A stretch of 64,000 bases of DNA from Weissella ceti (GCF_018394055.1 NZ_CP074441.1:1240001-1304000), one strand, 5' to 3'; shown: positions 1 through 10,066, counted from the first letter of the stretch. The notes: generated by a model not told the origin, from the letters alone. Program-made: numbers and translations.

Positions 1-744
1 TATTCCTAATTTTTCTTTTACAAATTCAGCAACATTTTCTGTAATTCTTTTGCTGTCTAAAAATAACTCGCCATCAACTTGAATATTAAAGGGTTCAGTT
101 TCAAACTGTTTTTTGATGAAAAAGACATCACTTGAATAATCATTTTTATAGGGGGTTACTGTTGTCGATGTCGTTGTCACCAATGATTGATATACATCTC
201 CGACATAAACAATGTCCATTTTACTTTTTTGGATAAGTTCCCTCAAAAATGAAAAGTCATAATTTGTAAAGTCTTGAAATTCATCAACAATAATTACATC
301 AAAATATTTTCTTAGACGTTGTAACCCTTTTTCAAATACGAACTTATTGTCTAGTATTAATCTGCTTACTCGGTTCCCGTATATTTGTCCATTACTATTT
401 GTCCAAAAATCGATATTTTGCTTCTTCGCAAATCTTTTTTCACCAATTTCTTGTTCACTTACCCAACTTATTCCATTTGATAAATTAATATTCTCAGTAA
501 AACAACTATTAATGTCATTAATATAGGGTCTAATAAAATTGTTTATCAGCATCGAGTGATATGTTTGAATATAAACATTCTCACTCTTGTGTGATGAATC
601 CTGAACAAGAAAGGTAATATTCTTTATATTTTCATTTGTAAATGTTGTATATAAAATTCGCTTTCCAATAAATTCATTAGATTGTGTAACGTATCTCGTT
701 TTTCCAGCACCAGCTTTTGCTAATATTATTTTTTTAGTTGTCAT
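1..744 (-). CDS. gajB: UvrD/Rep-like helicase, GajB-type, 3' end outside window (partial)
   Basis: This is an open frame of 248 codons that starts at 744 and continues past the left edge. Translating the minus strand gives a superfamily 1 helicase N-terminus: Walker A GAGKT at residues 12-16, an Ia-like segment YTTFTN, Walker B DEFQD at 154-158 and motif III GDVYQ at 182-186. The ATG lies inside the last codons of the upstream nuclease gene, an 11-base overlap, so the two are translationally coupled. In Gabija systems an OLD nuclease (GajA) is followed by just such a UvrD-like helicase (GajB), which supports immunity against phage. The family is clear; the assignment to Gabija rather than another OLD/helicase pair is inference, because the C-terminal helicase motifs cannot be seen. 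The gene is AT-rich and uses AAA/ATT codons, unlike the core genes. Confidence 0.8.
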   Translation of the reverse strand, partial: MTTKKIILAKAGAGKTRYVTQSNEFIGKRILYTTFTNENIKNITFLVQDSSHKSENVYIQTYHSMLINNFIRPYINDINSCFTENINLSNGISWVSEQEIGEKRFAKKQNIDFWTNSNGQIYGNRVSRLILDNKFVFEKGLQRLRKYFDVIIVDEFQDFTNYDFSFLRELIQKSKMDIVYVGDVYQSLVTTTSTTVTPYKNDYSSDVFFIKKQFETEPFNIQVDGELFLDSKRITENVAEFVKEKLGI

Positions 745-2329
745 TCAATAACCAACTTAGTCCATTTTCAATATAACTAGGCATAACCAATGATCCATCT
801 GTAAATCTATCCACCATATCTAATGCTATTATCGTCTTATTATCTAGCATGTAATTCAATTCACTGTTTACAGTTCTAGTACTAAAAGGCGTCTTTTCAA
901 TTCTTTGTTTATTCCGCTCATATACGGCAGCTTCAAAAGTCCATTCAGTCTCCAAATCTTCACCTAGAAAAATCCTTACATCTTCATTTTTTTCATTGTT
1001 ATTCTTCGCCTGTTGTAATCGCTTCTCGTCTCGATCGTTATCTGTAAAAATAACTACCCGAGCATTTGTTATTCTTGCTAATTCATAAAAGGCATCGTAA
1101 TATCTCCCTTTATACGAAATCACTTCTACAGAATCAGCTAAAGCTGGATTAGCAATCTTTAATAAGGTTTCCATCACAATATATTCAGCCGTTCCCTCAA
1201 CTAACACAATATATTTTGCACTCAACAAATTCAGAAAATTCAAATTATCTAAGCGTTCAAAAAAACTTGTTGTTTTTTGAGTCAATTTAGAGAATGTTTG
1301 AATAGTTGGCTTATTATTTTTGATCCACAAAACGTTTTTAATCCCCATCCTGCTTATAATTTGAGGATTATGCGTGGTAACAATTAATTGTGATTCATTT
1401 ATATTTTTTTTGATATTTGTAATTTGTTGTTTAGTATTATTTGTAGATAAATGATTTTCTGGTTCTTCAATCAAAATCAATCGCGTATCTTCTGACTCTA
1501 ACGCGAGTTTCGTTTTTATAAGATTTTCTTGTCCACTACCTAAATGCCTTATAGATACTTGATTATTTACATTTATCACATCTAAAATTGACTCTAGACT
1601 GGTTGTATTTGGATTGATTTTTAATTCGTACTCCTCAATATTTTCAGAGTGTATTTGAGAAATTGATTGTCTGTACGAAGATTGCATTTTTTGTTTTTTT
1701 GAGTCAGTTAATCCATTGAATAATTGTTTTGCGAATATATTGAATGGATCGCCTATCCAATTACTGTTATCAATAGTTATTGTTTTTAATGGGTCTTGTC
1801 TCATTAAATATGCAACACCTGAAAATGTTCTCCAGGTTGCTTGATACAAGTCAAACGGTAACGTAAACACACCTAAATCCGATTGATTTAACGTCCATTC
1901 CATATATTGTTCTTTGAAATCTTCATTGAATTTATATTCAAAAATCACACCACTCGATCCCAGATTCCAATTTTTCATGGATTGTGGATAATTTTCTCCA
2001 TCAAAAACACTATTTTTAGGCACCTTTTCTAACTCAAATTCTATCACTAATTTAATTGATGGTAATTTTGTATAATCGTGTCTATTTTTTGTGTCGTTTT
2101 CAAACGACCTTACAAGATCAGCATTCAACAAATTAGCGTATGTATTGTCTGTTGACGAATTAATATTGTGGTATTTCCCTTTAAGTACAATAGAAATCGC
2201 TTGTAACACACTTGATTTCCCAGAGTCATTGTCTCCAATTAAGATAGAAATGTCCTTATTAAAATTAATTTCCGTATGTTCCTTATATTTCTTAAATCCC
2301 TCTAGATGTAGTTTAGAAATAGTATTCAT
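734..2329 (-). CDS. gajA: OLD-family ATP-dependent endonuclease (GajA-type, ABC ATPase + TOPRIM)
   Basis: The 531-residue protein begins with an ABC-type ATPase: Walker A GDNDSGKS at 32-39, a signature-like LGSGQ near 265, Walker B LILIEEPENHL near 285-295 and an H-loop TTHNPQ. A C-terminal TOPRIM domain follows from about residue 375, with VLVEGTAE (catalytic Glu) and FTDNDRD (metal-binding acidic cluster). This is the architecture of class 2 OLD nucleases, which sit beside UvrD-like helicases; Gabija GajA is a DNA nickase held in check by nucleotides and released during phage infection. GajA of Bacillus cereus is about 578 residues, so the length fits. The start has an SD-like GAGGG five bases upstream. 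Low GC and AAA-rich codons against a higher-GC AAG-rich neighbourhood suggest transfer. Activity against phage is inferred from family and context. Confidence 0.85.
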   Translation of the reverse strand: MNTISKLHLEGFKKYKEHTEINFNKDISILIGDNDSGKSSVLQAISIVLKGKYHNINSSTDNTYANLLNADLVRSFENDTKNRHDYTKLPSIKLVIEFELEKVPKNSVFDGENYPQSMKNWNLGSSGVIFEYKFNEDFKEQYMEWTLNQSDLGVFTLPFDLYQATWRTFSGVAYLMRQDPLKTITIDNSNWIGDPFNIFAKQLFNGLTDSKKQKMQSSYRQSISQIHSENIEEYELKINPNTTSLESILDVINVNNQVSIRHLGSGQENLIKTKLALESEDTRLILIEEPENHLSTNNTKQQITNIKKNINESQLIVTTHNPQIISRMGIKNVLWIKNNKPTIQTFSKLTQKTTSFFERLDNLNFLNLLSAKYIVLVEGTAEYIVMETLLKIANPALADSVEVISYKGRYYDAFYELARITNARVVIFTDNDRDEKRLQQAKNNNEKNEDVRIFLGEDLETEWTFEAAVYERNKQRIEKTPFSTRTVNSELNYMLDNKTIIALDMVDRFTDGSLVMPSYIENGLSWLLNDN

Positions 2330-2379
2330 ACATTCCCTCTTTTTTAAAATAATTAATAATTAGATAAACACGTTTAATA

Positions 2380-2402
2380 ATTATAATCATACACCTATGG
2401 TG
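2380..2402 (-). promoter_or_regulatory. Candidate gajAB promoter with small palindrome
   Basis: On the minus strand a TATAAT hexamer lies at 2380-2385. Just upstream, at 2392-2402, is a short palindrome with CACC and GGTG arms around a 3-base centre, placed where the -35/-10 spacer would be. No good -35 is visible. The palindrome could be an operator; this is weak evidence. Confidence 0.4.
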
Positions 2403-2425
2403 ATTTTTTTCAAATTTTAGACAAT

Positions 2426-2455
2426 AAAAAAAGCGACTAGCCTAAGCTAGTCGCT
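2426..2455 (-). terminator. Intrinsic terminator after tRNA-Lys
   Basis: A perfect 10-bp stem (AGCGACTAGC at 2432-2441 with its complement at 2446-2455) and a 4-base loop is followed on the minus strand by a T run (2426-2431). It ends tRNA-Lys transcription before the gajAB promoter. Confidence 0.85.
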
Positions 2456-2462
2456 CTAGTTA

Positions 2463-2535
2463 TGTCCCCTCAGGGGCTCGAACCCTGGACCCAAGGATTA
2501 AAAGTCCTCTGCTCTACCAACTGAGCTAAGGAGAC
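2463..2535 (-). tRNA. tRNA-Lys (anticodon TTT)
   Basis: A 73-nt cloverleaf is readable on the minus strand. The acceptor GTCTCCT pairs with AGGGGAC, the discriminator is A, the anticodon loop is CTTTTAA (anticodon TTT), and the T arm contains GGTTCGAGCC. CCA is not encoded. It lies between the AT-rich nuclease/helicase locus and prfB, a typical position for an integration site. Confidence 0.95.
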
Positions 2536-2626
2536 ATCGAAAGTTAATAAATAACTTACTTGATATATTATACAGTGTTTAAGGCAAAAATAAAGTGTTT
2601 TTCATTTTGAATATGCCATAAAAGAG

Positions 2627-2660
2627 AAATAGACCAACCTCAATTGAGATTGGTCTATTT
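2627..2660 (-). terminator. Terminator after prfB
   Basis: Two long complementary arms (starting AAATAGACCAA and ending TTGGTCTATTT) meet around a palindromic centre 10 bases after the prfB stop. There are T-rich tracts on both sides, so it may work in both directions. Confidence 0.8.
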
Positions 2661-2670
2661 TTTATCAACT

Positions 2671-3786
2671 TTATTCAGGATTTTCAGTCGCTAACTTCCA
2701 ACGCAAGTAGGCATCGATGAATGGATCTAATTCTCCGTCCATCACAGCTTGTGGATTTCCGTATTCAAAGTTCATACGGTGGTCCTTAACCATGCGGTAT
2801 GGTTGGAAAACATATGAACGAATTTGTGATCCCCATCCATTTTCCATTTGATCACCCGCAATTTGTGCACGTTCAGCTTCTTTCTTGTCCATTTCCACTT
2901 GATATAACTTGGCACGCAACATGTTGTAAGCTGTGTCCTTGTTTTGGAATTGTGAACGTTGTTGTTGTGAAGCAACAACGATTCCAGTCGGCATGTGCGT
3001 CAAACGAACAGCTGATGACGTCTTGTTAATGTGCTGTCCCCCAGCACCAGAAGCACGATAAACGTCCATCTTAACGTCAGCTGGATTAATATCCACTTCC
3101 ACAGAATCATCTAGTTCTGGCATCACATCAATTGAAACGAATGACGTGTGTCGACGACCAGCTGAGTCAAATGGTGAGATACGAACAAAACGGTGCACAC
3201 CACGTTCTGAACGTAGGTATCCATATGCATTGTGTCCAATAATCTTGATAGTAGCAGAATCAATTCCAGCCACATCACCTGGGTGATAGTCCATTAATTC
3301 AACCTTGAATCCATGACGTTCAGCCCAACGTGTGTACATACGTTGTAGGTTCGCTCCCCAATCGGCTGATTCAGTCCCACCAGATCCTGGGTGAATTTCT
3401 AGAATCGCATTACTCTTGTCGTAAGGTTCATTCAACAATTGACTCAAACGGTAAGCATCTAGATTGCTTTGCAGTTCTTCTAGTGCTTCTTCCATTTCAG
3501 CTTGCATGTCTTCATCTGGTAATTCGCTCAACAATTCCAAGGCCGTTGAGACTTCTTCAACACCTTCTGTTAGCTTTAGATAGTTATCTCGACGTTCTTT
3601 TAGACTGTTGTTATCATCAATCACAGCTTGTGCAGTTTCATGATTATTCCAAAAGTCTGGGAAACTCATTTCATTTTCATTGGCCGCAATGGCATCGTTC
3701 AATGCATCCAAGTCCAATGTCTTCCCAAAATTTTCAACATCTGTTGTAATTTCTAGTAATTGATTGCGTGCTTCGGCAATTTCCAT
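2671..3786 (-). CDS. prfB: Peptide chain release factor 2 (RF2)
   Basis: RF2 recognises UGA and UAA stop codons on the ribosome and triggers release of the peptide. The class I signatures are present: GGQ in GAGGQHINKT, and the tripeptide SPF in RISPFDSAGRR that reads the stop codon and distinguishes RF2 from RF1. The start chosen is the ATG at 3786 (MEIAEARNQ), which has GAGGT eight bases upstream and gives 371 residues, the family length; an in-frame extension to 3864 has no support. In many bacteria prfB contains an in-frame UGA near codon 25 that is bypassed by +1 frameshifting. Here the corresponding stretch (VENFGKTLDLDAL) is continuous with a TTG GAC junction, so this autoregulation is absent. 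A terminator separates it from secA. Confidence 0.97.
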   Translation of the reverse strand: MEIAEARNQLLEITTDVENFGKTLDLDALNDAIAANENEMSFPDFWNNHETAQAVIDDNNSLKERRDNYLKLTEGVEEVSTALELLSELPDEDMQAEMEEALEELQSNLDAYRLSQLLNEPYDKSNAILEIHPGSGGTESADWGANLQRMYTRWAERHGFKVELMDYHPGDVAGIDSATIKIIGHNAYGYLRSERGVHRFVRISPFDSAGRRHTSFVSIDVMPELDDSVEVDINPADVKMDVYRASGAGGQHINKTSSAVRLTHMPTGIVVASQQQRSQFQNKDTAYNMLRAKLYQVEMDKKEAERAQIAGDQMENGWGSQIRSYVFQPYRMVKDHRMNFEYGNPQAVMDGELDPFIDAYLRWKLATENPE

Positions 3787-3882
3787 ACTGACAACCTCAC
3801 ATTTCGTAGGCATTCGCCCGTCTCTATATCTTTTAATCATAGGCGAGATAAGTACCCTTGTCAATTCAATCCATGACAGTAA

Positions 3883-3912
3883 AAAAGCACCGCTGCAAGC
3901 AGCGATGCTTTT
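3883..3912 (-). terminator. Terminator after secA
   Basis: A 13-bp stem with one G-U pair and a CTTG loop on the minus strand, ending in six T residues, lies 12 bases after the secA stop. It indicates that prfB has its own promoter. Confidence 0.85.
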
Positions 3913-3923
3913 ATTTATATCAA

Positions 3924-6290
3924 TTAGCTACGGATGTTTTGACGAATTTCTGACTTCAACACTAGACGTGTTGCATCGTACTCAATTTGAGCAATCATTT
4001 CTTCAAACATACGGAACCCTTCGTTTTGGTATTCAATCAAAGGATTCAATTGACCGTATCCACGTAGTTGAATTGAATCACGTAGTTGGTTCATATTTTC
4101 CATGTGATCAGTCCAGTAACTATCAACAACACGCAAGATAACAACTTGTGTGAATTGTAGCAATTGTTGATCATCATCTAGCAATTCGCGCTTTGATTCG
4201 TAGTTCGCCTTGGCACGGCTGTACAATTCATCCTTAATTTCTTGGACAGACTTGTTACGCAAATCAGCAACGTTAATGCTATCTTCTGGCACCAAGACAC
4301 TCTTGGCAAATTCTGTTAGAGATGTCAAATTCCATTCGCTTTCACGTCCCAATGTGTTGTTATCAACAACATGATCGATTGTACGTTCAATCATTGGCAA
4401 GATAACATTTTCTAGACTACCTTCCGCATCAATCACTTGGTTACGGTTGTCGTAGAATGTTGTACGTTGTTGTGACATAACATCATCGTATTGCAAAACA
4501 TTCTTACGTGAGTCGTAGTTGTTACCTTCAACACGCTTTTGTGCTGATTCAACTGAGCGTGTGATCAAACCATTACGGATAACAGCATCTTCATCTTCAA
4601 GATTCAAAGAATCCATCATGTTCTTGATACGTTCTCCACCGAAACGAATCATCAAATCGTCTTGTAGTGACAAGAAGAATTGTGAGTAACCAGCGTCACC
4701 TTGACGACCGGCACGTCCACGCAATTGGTTGTCAATACGACGTGATTCGTGACGTTCTGTTCCAATAACAGCCAATCCACCAAGTTCAACCACACCAGGG
4801 CCAAGCTTGATGTCAGTTCCACGACCAGCCATGTTAGTGGCGATAGTAACGGCACCCTTTTGACCAGCGTTGGCGATGATTTCCGCTTCACGCGCGTGGT
4901 TCTTAGCGTTCAACACATTGTGTGCAATGCCACGTTGGTCCAACATGTGTGACAACAATTCTGAACTTTCAACGGCAACAGTACCAATCAAGATTGGTTG
5001 TCCAGTTGCGTGCAAACGTTCTACTAATTCGATAACCGCGTTAAACTTTTGTTCCAATGATGGGTACAAAAGATCTGGTTCGTCGATACGTTGGATTGGC
5101 ACGTTCGTTGGAATTGTTGTGACTTCCATGTTGTAAATTTCACGGAATTCTTCGGCTTCAGTTTGCGCTGTACCGGTCATTCCTGACAACTTCTTGTAGC
5201 GACGGAACAAGTTTTGGTAAGTAATTGAGGCCATTGAACGGTTGTCTTCTTGGATATCAACCTTTTCCTTAGCTTCCAAAGCTTGGTGCAGTCCGTCAGA
5301 GAAACGACGACCTTCTTGAATACGTCCTGAGAACGCATCAACCAAGACAACTTCACCTTCACGCACAACATAATCCTTGTTGTTAGCCATTGTGTAGTTA
5401 GCACGCAAAGCTTGGTCGATGTGGTGAGTCAATGCAGTATTATCTGCATCGTAGATATTTTCTAGCGTGAAGTATTCTTCAGCACGCTTGATTCCTTCTT
5501 CAGTCAATAGTACTGACTTAGTTTCATGATCAACCGTGTAATCTGTACCTTCAACCAATGTCTTAACGAAACGGTCCGCACGAATGTACAATTGCATGTT
5601 AACTTGCGCAGGTGCACCAGAGATAATCAATGGTGTACGCGCTTCGTCAATCAAGATTGAGTCTGTTTCATCGACTAGGGCGAAGTTCAAGGCACGTTGT
5701 ACACGATCTTCCTTACGGGTCACCATGTTGTCACGTAGGTAGTCAAATCCGATTTCTGAATTTGTTGCGTACGTAATATCGGCGGCGTAAGCTTCACGCT
5801 TTTCCATTGCAGTCATGTCAGCTGAGTTAATCCCAACAGTCAATCCCAACCACTTGTACAGTTCTCCCATTTCTTCCCCGTCACGACGTGACAAGTATTC
5901 ATTAACTGTAACAACGTGAACACCTTCTCCAGTAAGCGCGTTCAAGTAAACGGCCATTGTGGCTGTCAATGTCTTACCTTCACCAGTACGCATTTCAGCG
6001 ATGTTTCCACCATGCAACACTGTTGATCCCATGATTTGCACACGGAATGGGTAAAGTCCCAATACACGACGAGCTGCCTCACGAACAACTGCAAATGCTT
6101 CTGGCAAGATGTCATCTAATGTCTTACCATCTGCTAATTGTTGCTTGAAGTAAGGTGTCTTTGCTTGCAAGTCTTCATCAGACAATGTTGCCATTTGGTC
6201 TGCGTATGCTTCAACTTGATCTGCTGTTTTTCCCAAACGGCGCAGAGTACCGCGATCACTTTCAATAATCTTTCGTAATGGATTTGCCAT
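3924..6290 (-). CDS. secA: Preprotein translocase ATPase SecA
   Basis: SecA drives secretory proteins through SecYEG using ATP. The 788-residue protein shows the DEAD-motor features: Walker A in [13 protein letters not shown] near residue 100, the Walker B-like region [21 protein letters not shown], the preprotein-crosslinking domain, [12 protein letters not shown] and [11 protein letters not shown] of the second motor domain, and the helical scaffold/wing region. It ends with SEIRQNIRS and lacks the cysteine-rich zinc-binding tail (CXCX8CH) found at the SecA C-terminus in Bacillus subtilis (841 residues), a variation known in some Firmicutes. It is a single-gene unit with its own terminator. 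The secY (right edge) and secE genes in this window encode its channel partners. Confidence 0.97.
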   Translation of the reverse strand: MANPLRKIIESDRGTLRRLGKTADQVEAYADQMATLSDEDLQAKTPYFKQQLADGKTLDDILPEAFAVVREAARRVLGLYPFRVQIMGSTVLHGGNIAEMRTGEGKTLTATMAVYLNALTGEGVHVVTVNEYLSRRDGEEMGELYKWLGLTVGINSADMTAMEKREAYAADITYATNSEIGFDYLRDNMVTRKEDRVQRALNFALVDETDSILIDEARTPLIISGAPAQVNMQLYIRADRFVKTLVEGTDYTVDHETKSVLLTEEGIKRAEEYFTLENIYDADNTALTHHIDQALRANYTMANNKDYVVREGEVVLVDAFSGRIQEGRRFSDGLHQALEAKEKVDIQEDNRSMASITYQNLFRRYKKLSGMTGTAQTEAEEFREIYNMEVTTIPTNVPIQRIDEPDLLYPSLEQKFNAVIELVERLHATGQPILIGTVAVESSELLSHMLDQRGIAHNVLNAKNHAREAEIIANAGQKGAVTIATNMAGRGTDIKLGPGVVELGGLAVIGTERHESRRIDNQLRGRAGRQGDAGYSQFFLSLQDDLMIRFGGERIKNMMDSLNLEDEDAVIRNGLITRSVESAQKRVEGNNYDSRKNVLQYDDVMSQQRTTFYDNRNQVIDAEGSLENVILPMIERTIDHVVDNNTLGRESEWNLTSLTEFAKSVLVPEDSINVADLRNKSVQEIKDELYSRAKANYESKRELLDDDQQLLQFTQVVILRVVDSYWTDHMENMNQLRDSIQLRGYGQLNPLIEYQNEGFRMFEEMIAQIEYDATRLVLKSEIRQNIRS

Positions 6291-6465
6291 TTTGCACTTC
6301 CTTTTTCAACACCCAATTTGGGCTTAGTTATAGATAGTATTATTTTACCACAATTCGTTTTCTAGGAACACTTTCAAAGGCAGATGAATTCCTGATAGAC
6401 ACATCCCACCCAGAATAATGTTCATATGTTTATCGTAGCGACTAAGTCTTAAATTCCAATAAAAA

Positions 6466-6500
6466 AAGTGACCTTATAATTATCATTTACAAGGTCACTT
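6466..6500 (-). terminator. Terminator after gltX
   Basis: A 10-bp stem (AAGTGACCTT and its complement) with an AT-rich loop, followed on the minus strand by seven T residues. The remaining 6291-6465 stretch upstream of secA shows no gene. Confidence 0.8.
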
Positions 6501-6526
6501 CTATTATTTTAATTTACTTGTTGCTC

Positions 6527-8020
6527 TTACAAAAAGTCGCGAACGTTCTTCAAAGTTTGTTCACGGCCCAACAATTCAAGCAATTCACCCAAGTTAGGTC
6601 CTTGTTCTTGACGTGTTGAAGCAATACGAAGTGGGTTCCACAATGCACGAGCACGGATACCTGTTTCGTTTTGGATTTCGCGAATAGCACCCATGATTGC
6701 GTGTGCAGTAAACAAAGGCAAAGCTTCTAGCTTGTCTACAAATGTTTGCAATAGCATTGGTACTTCTTCAGCAGCCATCCATTCCTTTTCTGATTCTGTG
6801 ATTTTTGATGCGGCTGGCATCTTGAAGAACACAGGTTCAACCAAAGGTACAATTTGTGATGTGTATGAAACACCATCCATGTAGACGTTCATTACTGAAC
6901 GCAACCATTGCATTGATTCGGCAGTCAATTCCTTAGGATCGACCAATTCAGAAGCAACCAATTGTTGCATCATCTTGTCAAAGACCATGTTTTGGTCTGC
7001 AGTCTTAATCCATTGGTTGTTAATCCATTCAAGCTTCTTGTTGTCGAACTTAGCTGGTGACTTTGACAAACGCGCTTCGTCAAACATCTTTACCAATTGT
7101 GACTTAGTAAAGATTTCCTTTTCACCAACTGGTGACCAACCAAGAAGAACGATGAAGTTCAACATCGCTTCTGGCAAGTATCCCAATTCACGGTATTGTT
7201 CGATGAATTGTAGGATTGTTTCGTCACGCTTTGACAACTTCTTTCCAGTTTCAGCGTTGATGATCAATGTCATGTGCCCAAAGATTGGTGCTTCCCAGTC
7301 AAAGGCTTCGTAAATCATCAATTGCTTTGGTGTGTTTGACACGTGATCATCCCCACGCAAAACGTGTGAGATTTCCATCATGTGGTCGTCCACAACAACG
7401 GCAAAGTTGTAAGTTGGCATTCCATCGGCCTTTTGAATAACCCAGTCTCCACCAATTGTGTTGGCGTTGATTTCAACGTTACCCTTAACCATGTCATCCC
7501 ATGCGTAAACCTTTTCAGGTACACGGAAACGTACAACGTAAGGCAATCCAGCTGCTTCAGCTTCTGCTTGTGCAGCTTCGATTTCAGCATCTGACATTCC
7601 TTCGTATTCGTATACGTAGTGAGGTGCTTCCTTCGCTTCGATTTGTGCTTCACGTTCAGCTTCTAGTTCTTCAGAAGTCTTGAATGACTTGTAAGCCAAA
7701 CCACGGTCTAGCAAATCTTGAACCAATGGTTGGTAGATTGATAGACGTTCTGATTGACGGTATGGTCCGTATTCTCCTGGATTAGCTGGTGATTCGTCCC
7801 AGTCTAGCCCCAACCATGCCAAGTTGTCCAATTGTGAACGTTCACCTTCCGCAATGTTACGTGCTTGGTCAGTATCTTCGATACGGATAACAAATTCACC
7901 CTTGTTGTGGCGAGCAAATAGCCAGTTGAACAAGGCTGTACGGGCGTTACCAATGTGTAGGTGCCCAGTTGGTGATGGTGCGTATCGAACACGAATCTTC
8001 TTTTCTGTTTGTTCAGTCAT
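6527..8020 (-). CDS. gltX: Glutamyl-tRNA synthetase
   Basis: This class I synthetase charges tRNA-Glu and, in most Gram-positive bacteria, also tRNA-Gln, which is then corrected by GatCAB. Its 497 residues contain the HIGH motif as HLHIGNART near residue 20 and the KMSKS motif as KLSKRDE near 260, with a helical anticodon-binding C-terminal half. The start has an AGAGGG-type SD. It is the last gene of a dut-radA-gltX run on the minus strand, an order seen in lactobacilli and relatives. No glnS is present in the window, though that says nothing about the rest of the genome. Confidence 0.97.
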   Translation of the reverse strand: MTEQTEKKIRVRYAPSPTGHLHIGNARTALFNWLFARHNKGEFVIRIEDTDQARNIAEGERSQLDNLAWLGLDWDESPANPGEYGPYRQSERLSIYQPLVQDLLDRGLAYKSFKTSEELEAEREAQIEAKEAPHYVYEYEGMSDAEIEAAQAEAEAAGLPYVVRFRVPEKVYAWDDMVKGNVEINANTIGGDWVIQKADGMPTYNFAVVVDDHMMEISHVLRGDDHVSNTPKQLMIYEAFDWEAPIFGHMTLIINAETGKKLSKRDETILQFIEQYRELGYLPEAMLNFIVLLGWSPVGEKEIFTKSQLVKMFDEARLSKSPAKFDNKKLEWINNQWIKTADQNMVFDKMMQQLVASELVDPKELTAESMQWLRSVMNVYMDGVSYTSQIVPLVEPVFFKMPAASKITESEKEWMAAEEVPMLLQTFVDKLEALPLFTAHAIMGAIREIQNETGIRARALWNPLRIASTRQEQGPNLGELLELLGREQTLKNVRDFL

Positions 8021-8088
8021 GATTGACCCTCTCTTTTAATAAATCTGTACCTTTAAATATACATGTGTCAGGGCTATGTTTCAAGTTA

Positions 8089-9462
8089 TCAATCTAGTCC
8101 TAAACGCAATGCATCAGCTAATGTTTTAACGCCAACAACCTCAATACCACCGACCTTATCCTTGGCTGTTAGACCTGACATCGGCACGAAAACACGCTTG
8201 AAGCCCAATGTCTGTGCTTCAACGATTCGGTCATGCAAACGTGGCACACGACGAATTTCTCCCGTCAGTCCAATTTCACCGACAAAGGCATCGCCTGGAC
8301 GCGTCCCCTTATCGCGGTAACTAGATGCAATCGCCATAGCAATCGCAAGGTCAATCGCTGGTTCATCCAGTCGAACTCCACCCGCTGCACGGACATATGC
8401 ATCTTGGTTTTGTAGTAATAAGTTGGCGCGCTTTTCAAGTACCGCCATTAATACTGATACACGATTGCGGTCAATACCCGCAGCCGTACGTTGTGCATTT
8501 CCAAATACCGTCGGTGTCACCAATGCCTGTAATTCAACAAGCACAGGACGTGTTCCTTCTAAAGCAACGACCACGGCAGATCCACTAGCATCTTCCAAAC
8601 GTTCTTCTAGGAACATTTGTGAAGGATTCGCAACTTCCGCTAATCCTTCATGTTCCATTTCAAAGACACCTAATTCATTGGTTGAGCCAAAACGATTTTT
8701 AACTGCACGTAATAGACGGAAACTACGTTGGTTGTCACCTTCAAAATACAAAACGGTATCAACCATGTGTTCCAAAATCTTTGGTCCCGCAATGTTACCT
8801 TCTTTGGTCACGTGCCCCACGATGAAGATTGTCACACCATTAGTCTTTGCAATCTGCAACAATTCCGCAGTTGTTTCACGAATTTGTGCCACTGAACCAA
8901 CACTTGATTGTACGTCGGGTTCTTGCATCGTTTGAATTGAATCAATAACGACCAAATCCGGCTTTAATTCATCAATCGCTTTACGAATTTGACTCATGTC
9001 AGTTTCGGGATATAGGTAGAAGTCCGCATCACCTTGAACACCAAGACGCTCGGCACGTAACTTGATTTGTGACGCACTTTCTTCACCAGAAACGTACAGT
9101 ACTTTTTGGCCAGCATTAGCCAATGAACCAGAAACTTGTAGCAACAATGTTGACTTACCAATCCCTGGATCACCACCAATCAAGACTAGTGAACCTGGTA
9201 CGATTCCACCACCTAAGACACGATCAAATTCATTTGAATTAGACGTGACACGTAGTGTTTCTTCTATATTAATATCTGCTAGCTTTTCGAACTTCGCAAT
9301 TTCACCTGCCAAATTAACACGTGACTTACGATCTGCCTTTTCAGGTTGTTGAACTTCTTCGACCAATGTGCCCCATGCCCCACAGCTTGGACAACGTCCC
9401 ATGTAACGTTGTGATACTGCGCCACAGTTTGAACACACGAATTGCGTTTTAACTTTAGCCAT
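8089..9462 (-). CDS. radA: DNA repair protein RadA
   Basis: RadA is a RecA-like ATPase with a Lon-like domain that helps branch migration during recombinational repair and, in transformable species, during DNA uptake. Visible features are the N-terminal zinc finger ([19 protein letters not shown]), Walker [11 protein letters not shown] near residue 95, the RadA-specific KNRFGSTNE motif near 250, and a C-terminal Lon-protease-like P domain without proteolytic function. The length of 457 residues is typical. It starts 15 bases after the dut stop, so the two are surely cotranscribed. Confidence 0.97.
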   Translation of the reverse strand: MAKVKTQFVCSNCGAVSQRYMGRCPSCGAWGTLVEEVQQPEKADRKSRVNLAGEIAKFEKLADINIEETLRVTSNSNEFDRVLGGGIVPGSLVLIGGDPGIGKSTLLLQVSGSLANAGQKVLYVSGEESASQIKLRAERLGVQGDADFYLYPETDMSQIRKAIDELKPDLVVIDSIQTMQEPDVQSSVGSVAQIRETTAELLQIAKTNGVTIFIVGHVTKEGNIAGPKILEHMVDTVLYFEGDNQRSFRLLRAVKNRFGSTNELGVFEMEHEGLAEVANPSQMFLEERLEDASGSAVVVALEGTRPVLVELQALVTPTVFGNAQRTAAGIDRNRVSVLMAVLEKRANLLLQNQDAYVRAAGGVRLDEPAIDLAIAMAIASSYRDKGTRPGDAFVGEIGLTGEIRRVPRLHDRIVEAQTLGFKRVFVPMSGLTAKDKVGGIEVVGVKTLADALRLGLD

Positions 9463-9476
9463 TTATGCCTCGCTTC

Positions 9477-10019
9477 TTACGCTTGGCCGGAACTCCCAAA
9501 GCCTCCGACACGCGCATCTTTCTTATCATTCATATCATCATCAGTGACCAAGAATGGCATGAAAATACCTTGTGCGATACGTTCACCCTTCTTAACATGT
9601 ACATCCAAAATACCAAAGTTTGTCATTTGAATGAAAATTTCACCTTCGTTCTTTGGATTGTCAACGTAATCCGCATCAATAACGCCAACCCCGTTTGGCA
9701 CTAGCAAACGACGCTTCAATGGGTTTGATGAACGGTTCGCAATCATCAAGAATTCATTTTCAGGCATGTAGGCCTTAATTCCTGTTGGAATCAATACTGG
9801 CTTCAACGCACTTTGCGCTTGATCAGCTTCAGTAGCCAGTAGGCTACGCTTTTGACGAAGCAACTTGATAGCGTGCATCAAAGGGCTCTTCCAAATTGAA
9901 GGGACCACAAAGTCTTCAGCTGCTTCAAAGTCATATCCTGCAGCTTGTTGTGTTGCACGAACTGGTAAGTTCAAGTTCGCATCCTTGTACTTTGTAACGA
10001 TTGCAAATTTACGTGTCAT
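9477..10019 (-). CDS. dut: dUTP diphosphatase
   Basis: The enzyme hydrolyses dUTP to dUMP and pyrophosphate, keeping uracil out of DNA. Trimeric dUTPase motifs appear in order: AAGYDFEA, NRSSNPLKRRLLVPNG, GVIDADYVDNPKNEGEI, KKGERIAQGIF and the C-terminal GGFGSSG that closes over the active site. The ATG at 10019 is chosen, with GGTGGAG six bases upstream; a GTG at 10031 overlaps that SD and is rejected. At 180 residues it exceeds the usual 145-150 because of an insertion between motifs 1 and 2 (roughly residues 45-75), a form seen in lactic acid bacteria. It is the first gene of the dut-radA-gltX unit. Confidence 0.93.
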   Translation of the reverse strand: MTRKFAIVTKYKDANLNLPVRATQQAAGYDFEAAEDFVVPSIWKSPLMHAIKLLRQKRSLLATEADQAQSALKPVLIPTGIKAYMPENEFLMIANRSSNPLKRRLLVPNGVGVIDADYVDNPKNEGEIFIQMTNFGILDVHVKKGERIAQGIFMPFLVTDDDMNDKKDARVGGFGSSGQA

Positions 10020-10066
10020 TATGTTCTCCACCTTATTGTCTTAAGTAATACTCTCTATTATACATG

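Noticed and set aside
2671-3864. Longer N-terminus for prfB
   Set aside because: The extra 26 codons carry no RF2 homology, and an SD precedes the internal ATG at 3786.
8423-8935. Open frame of 170 codons opposite radA
   Set aside because: Low-complexity shadow; radA is complete with all motifs on the minus strand.
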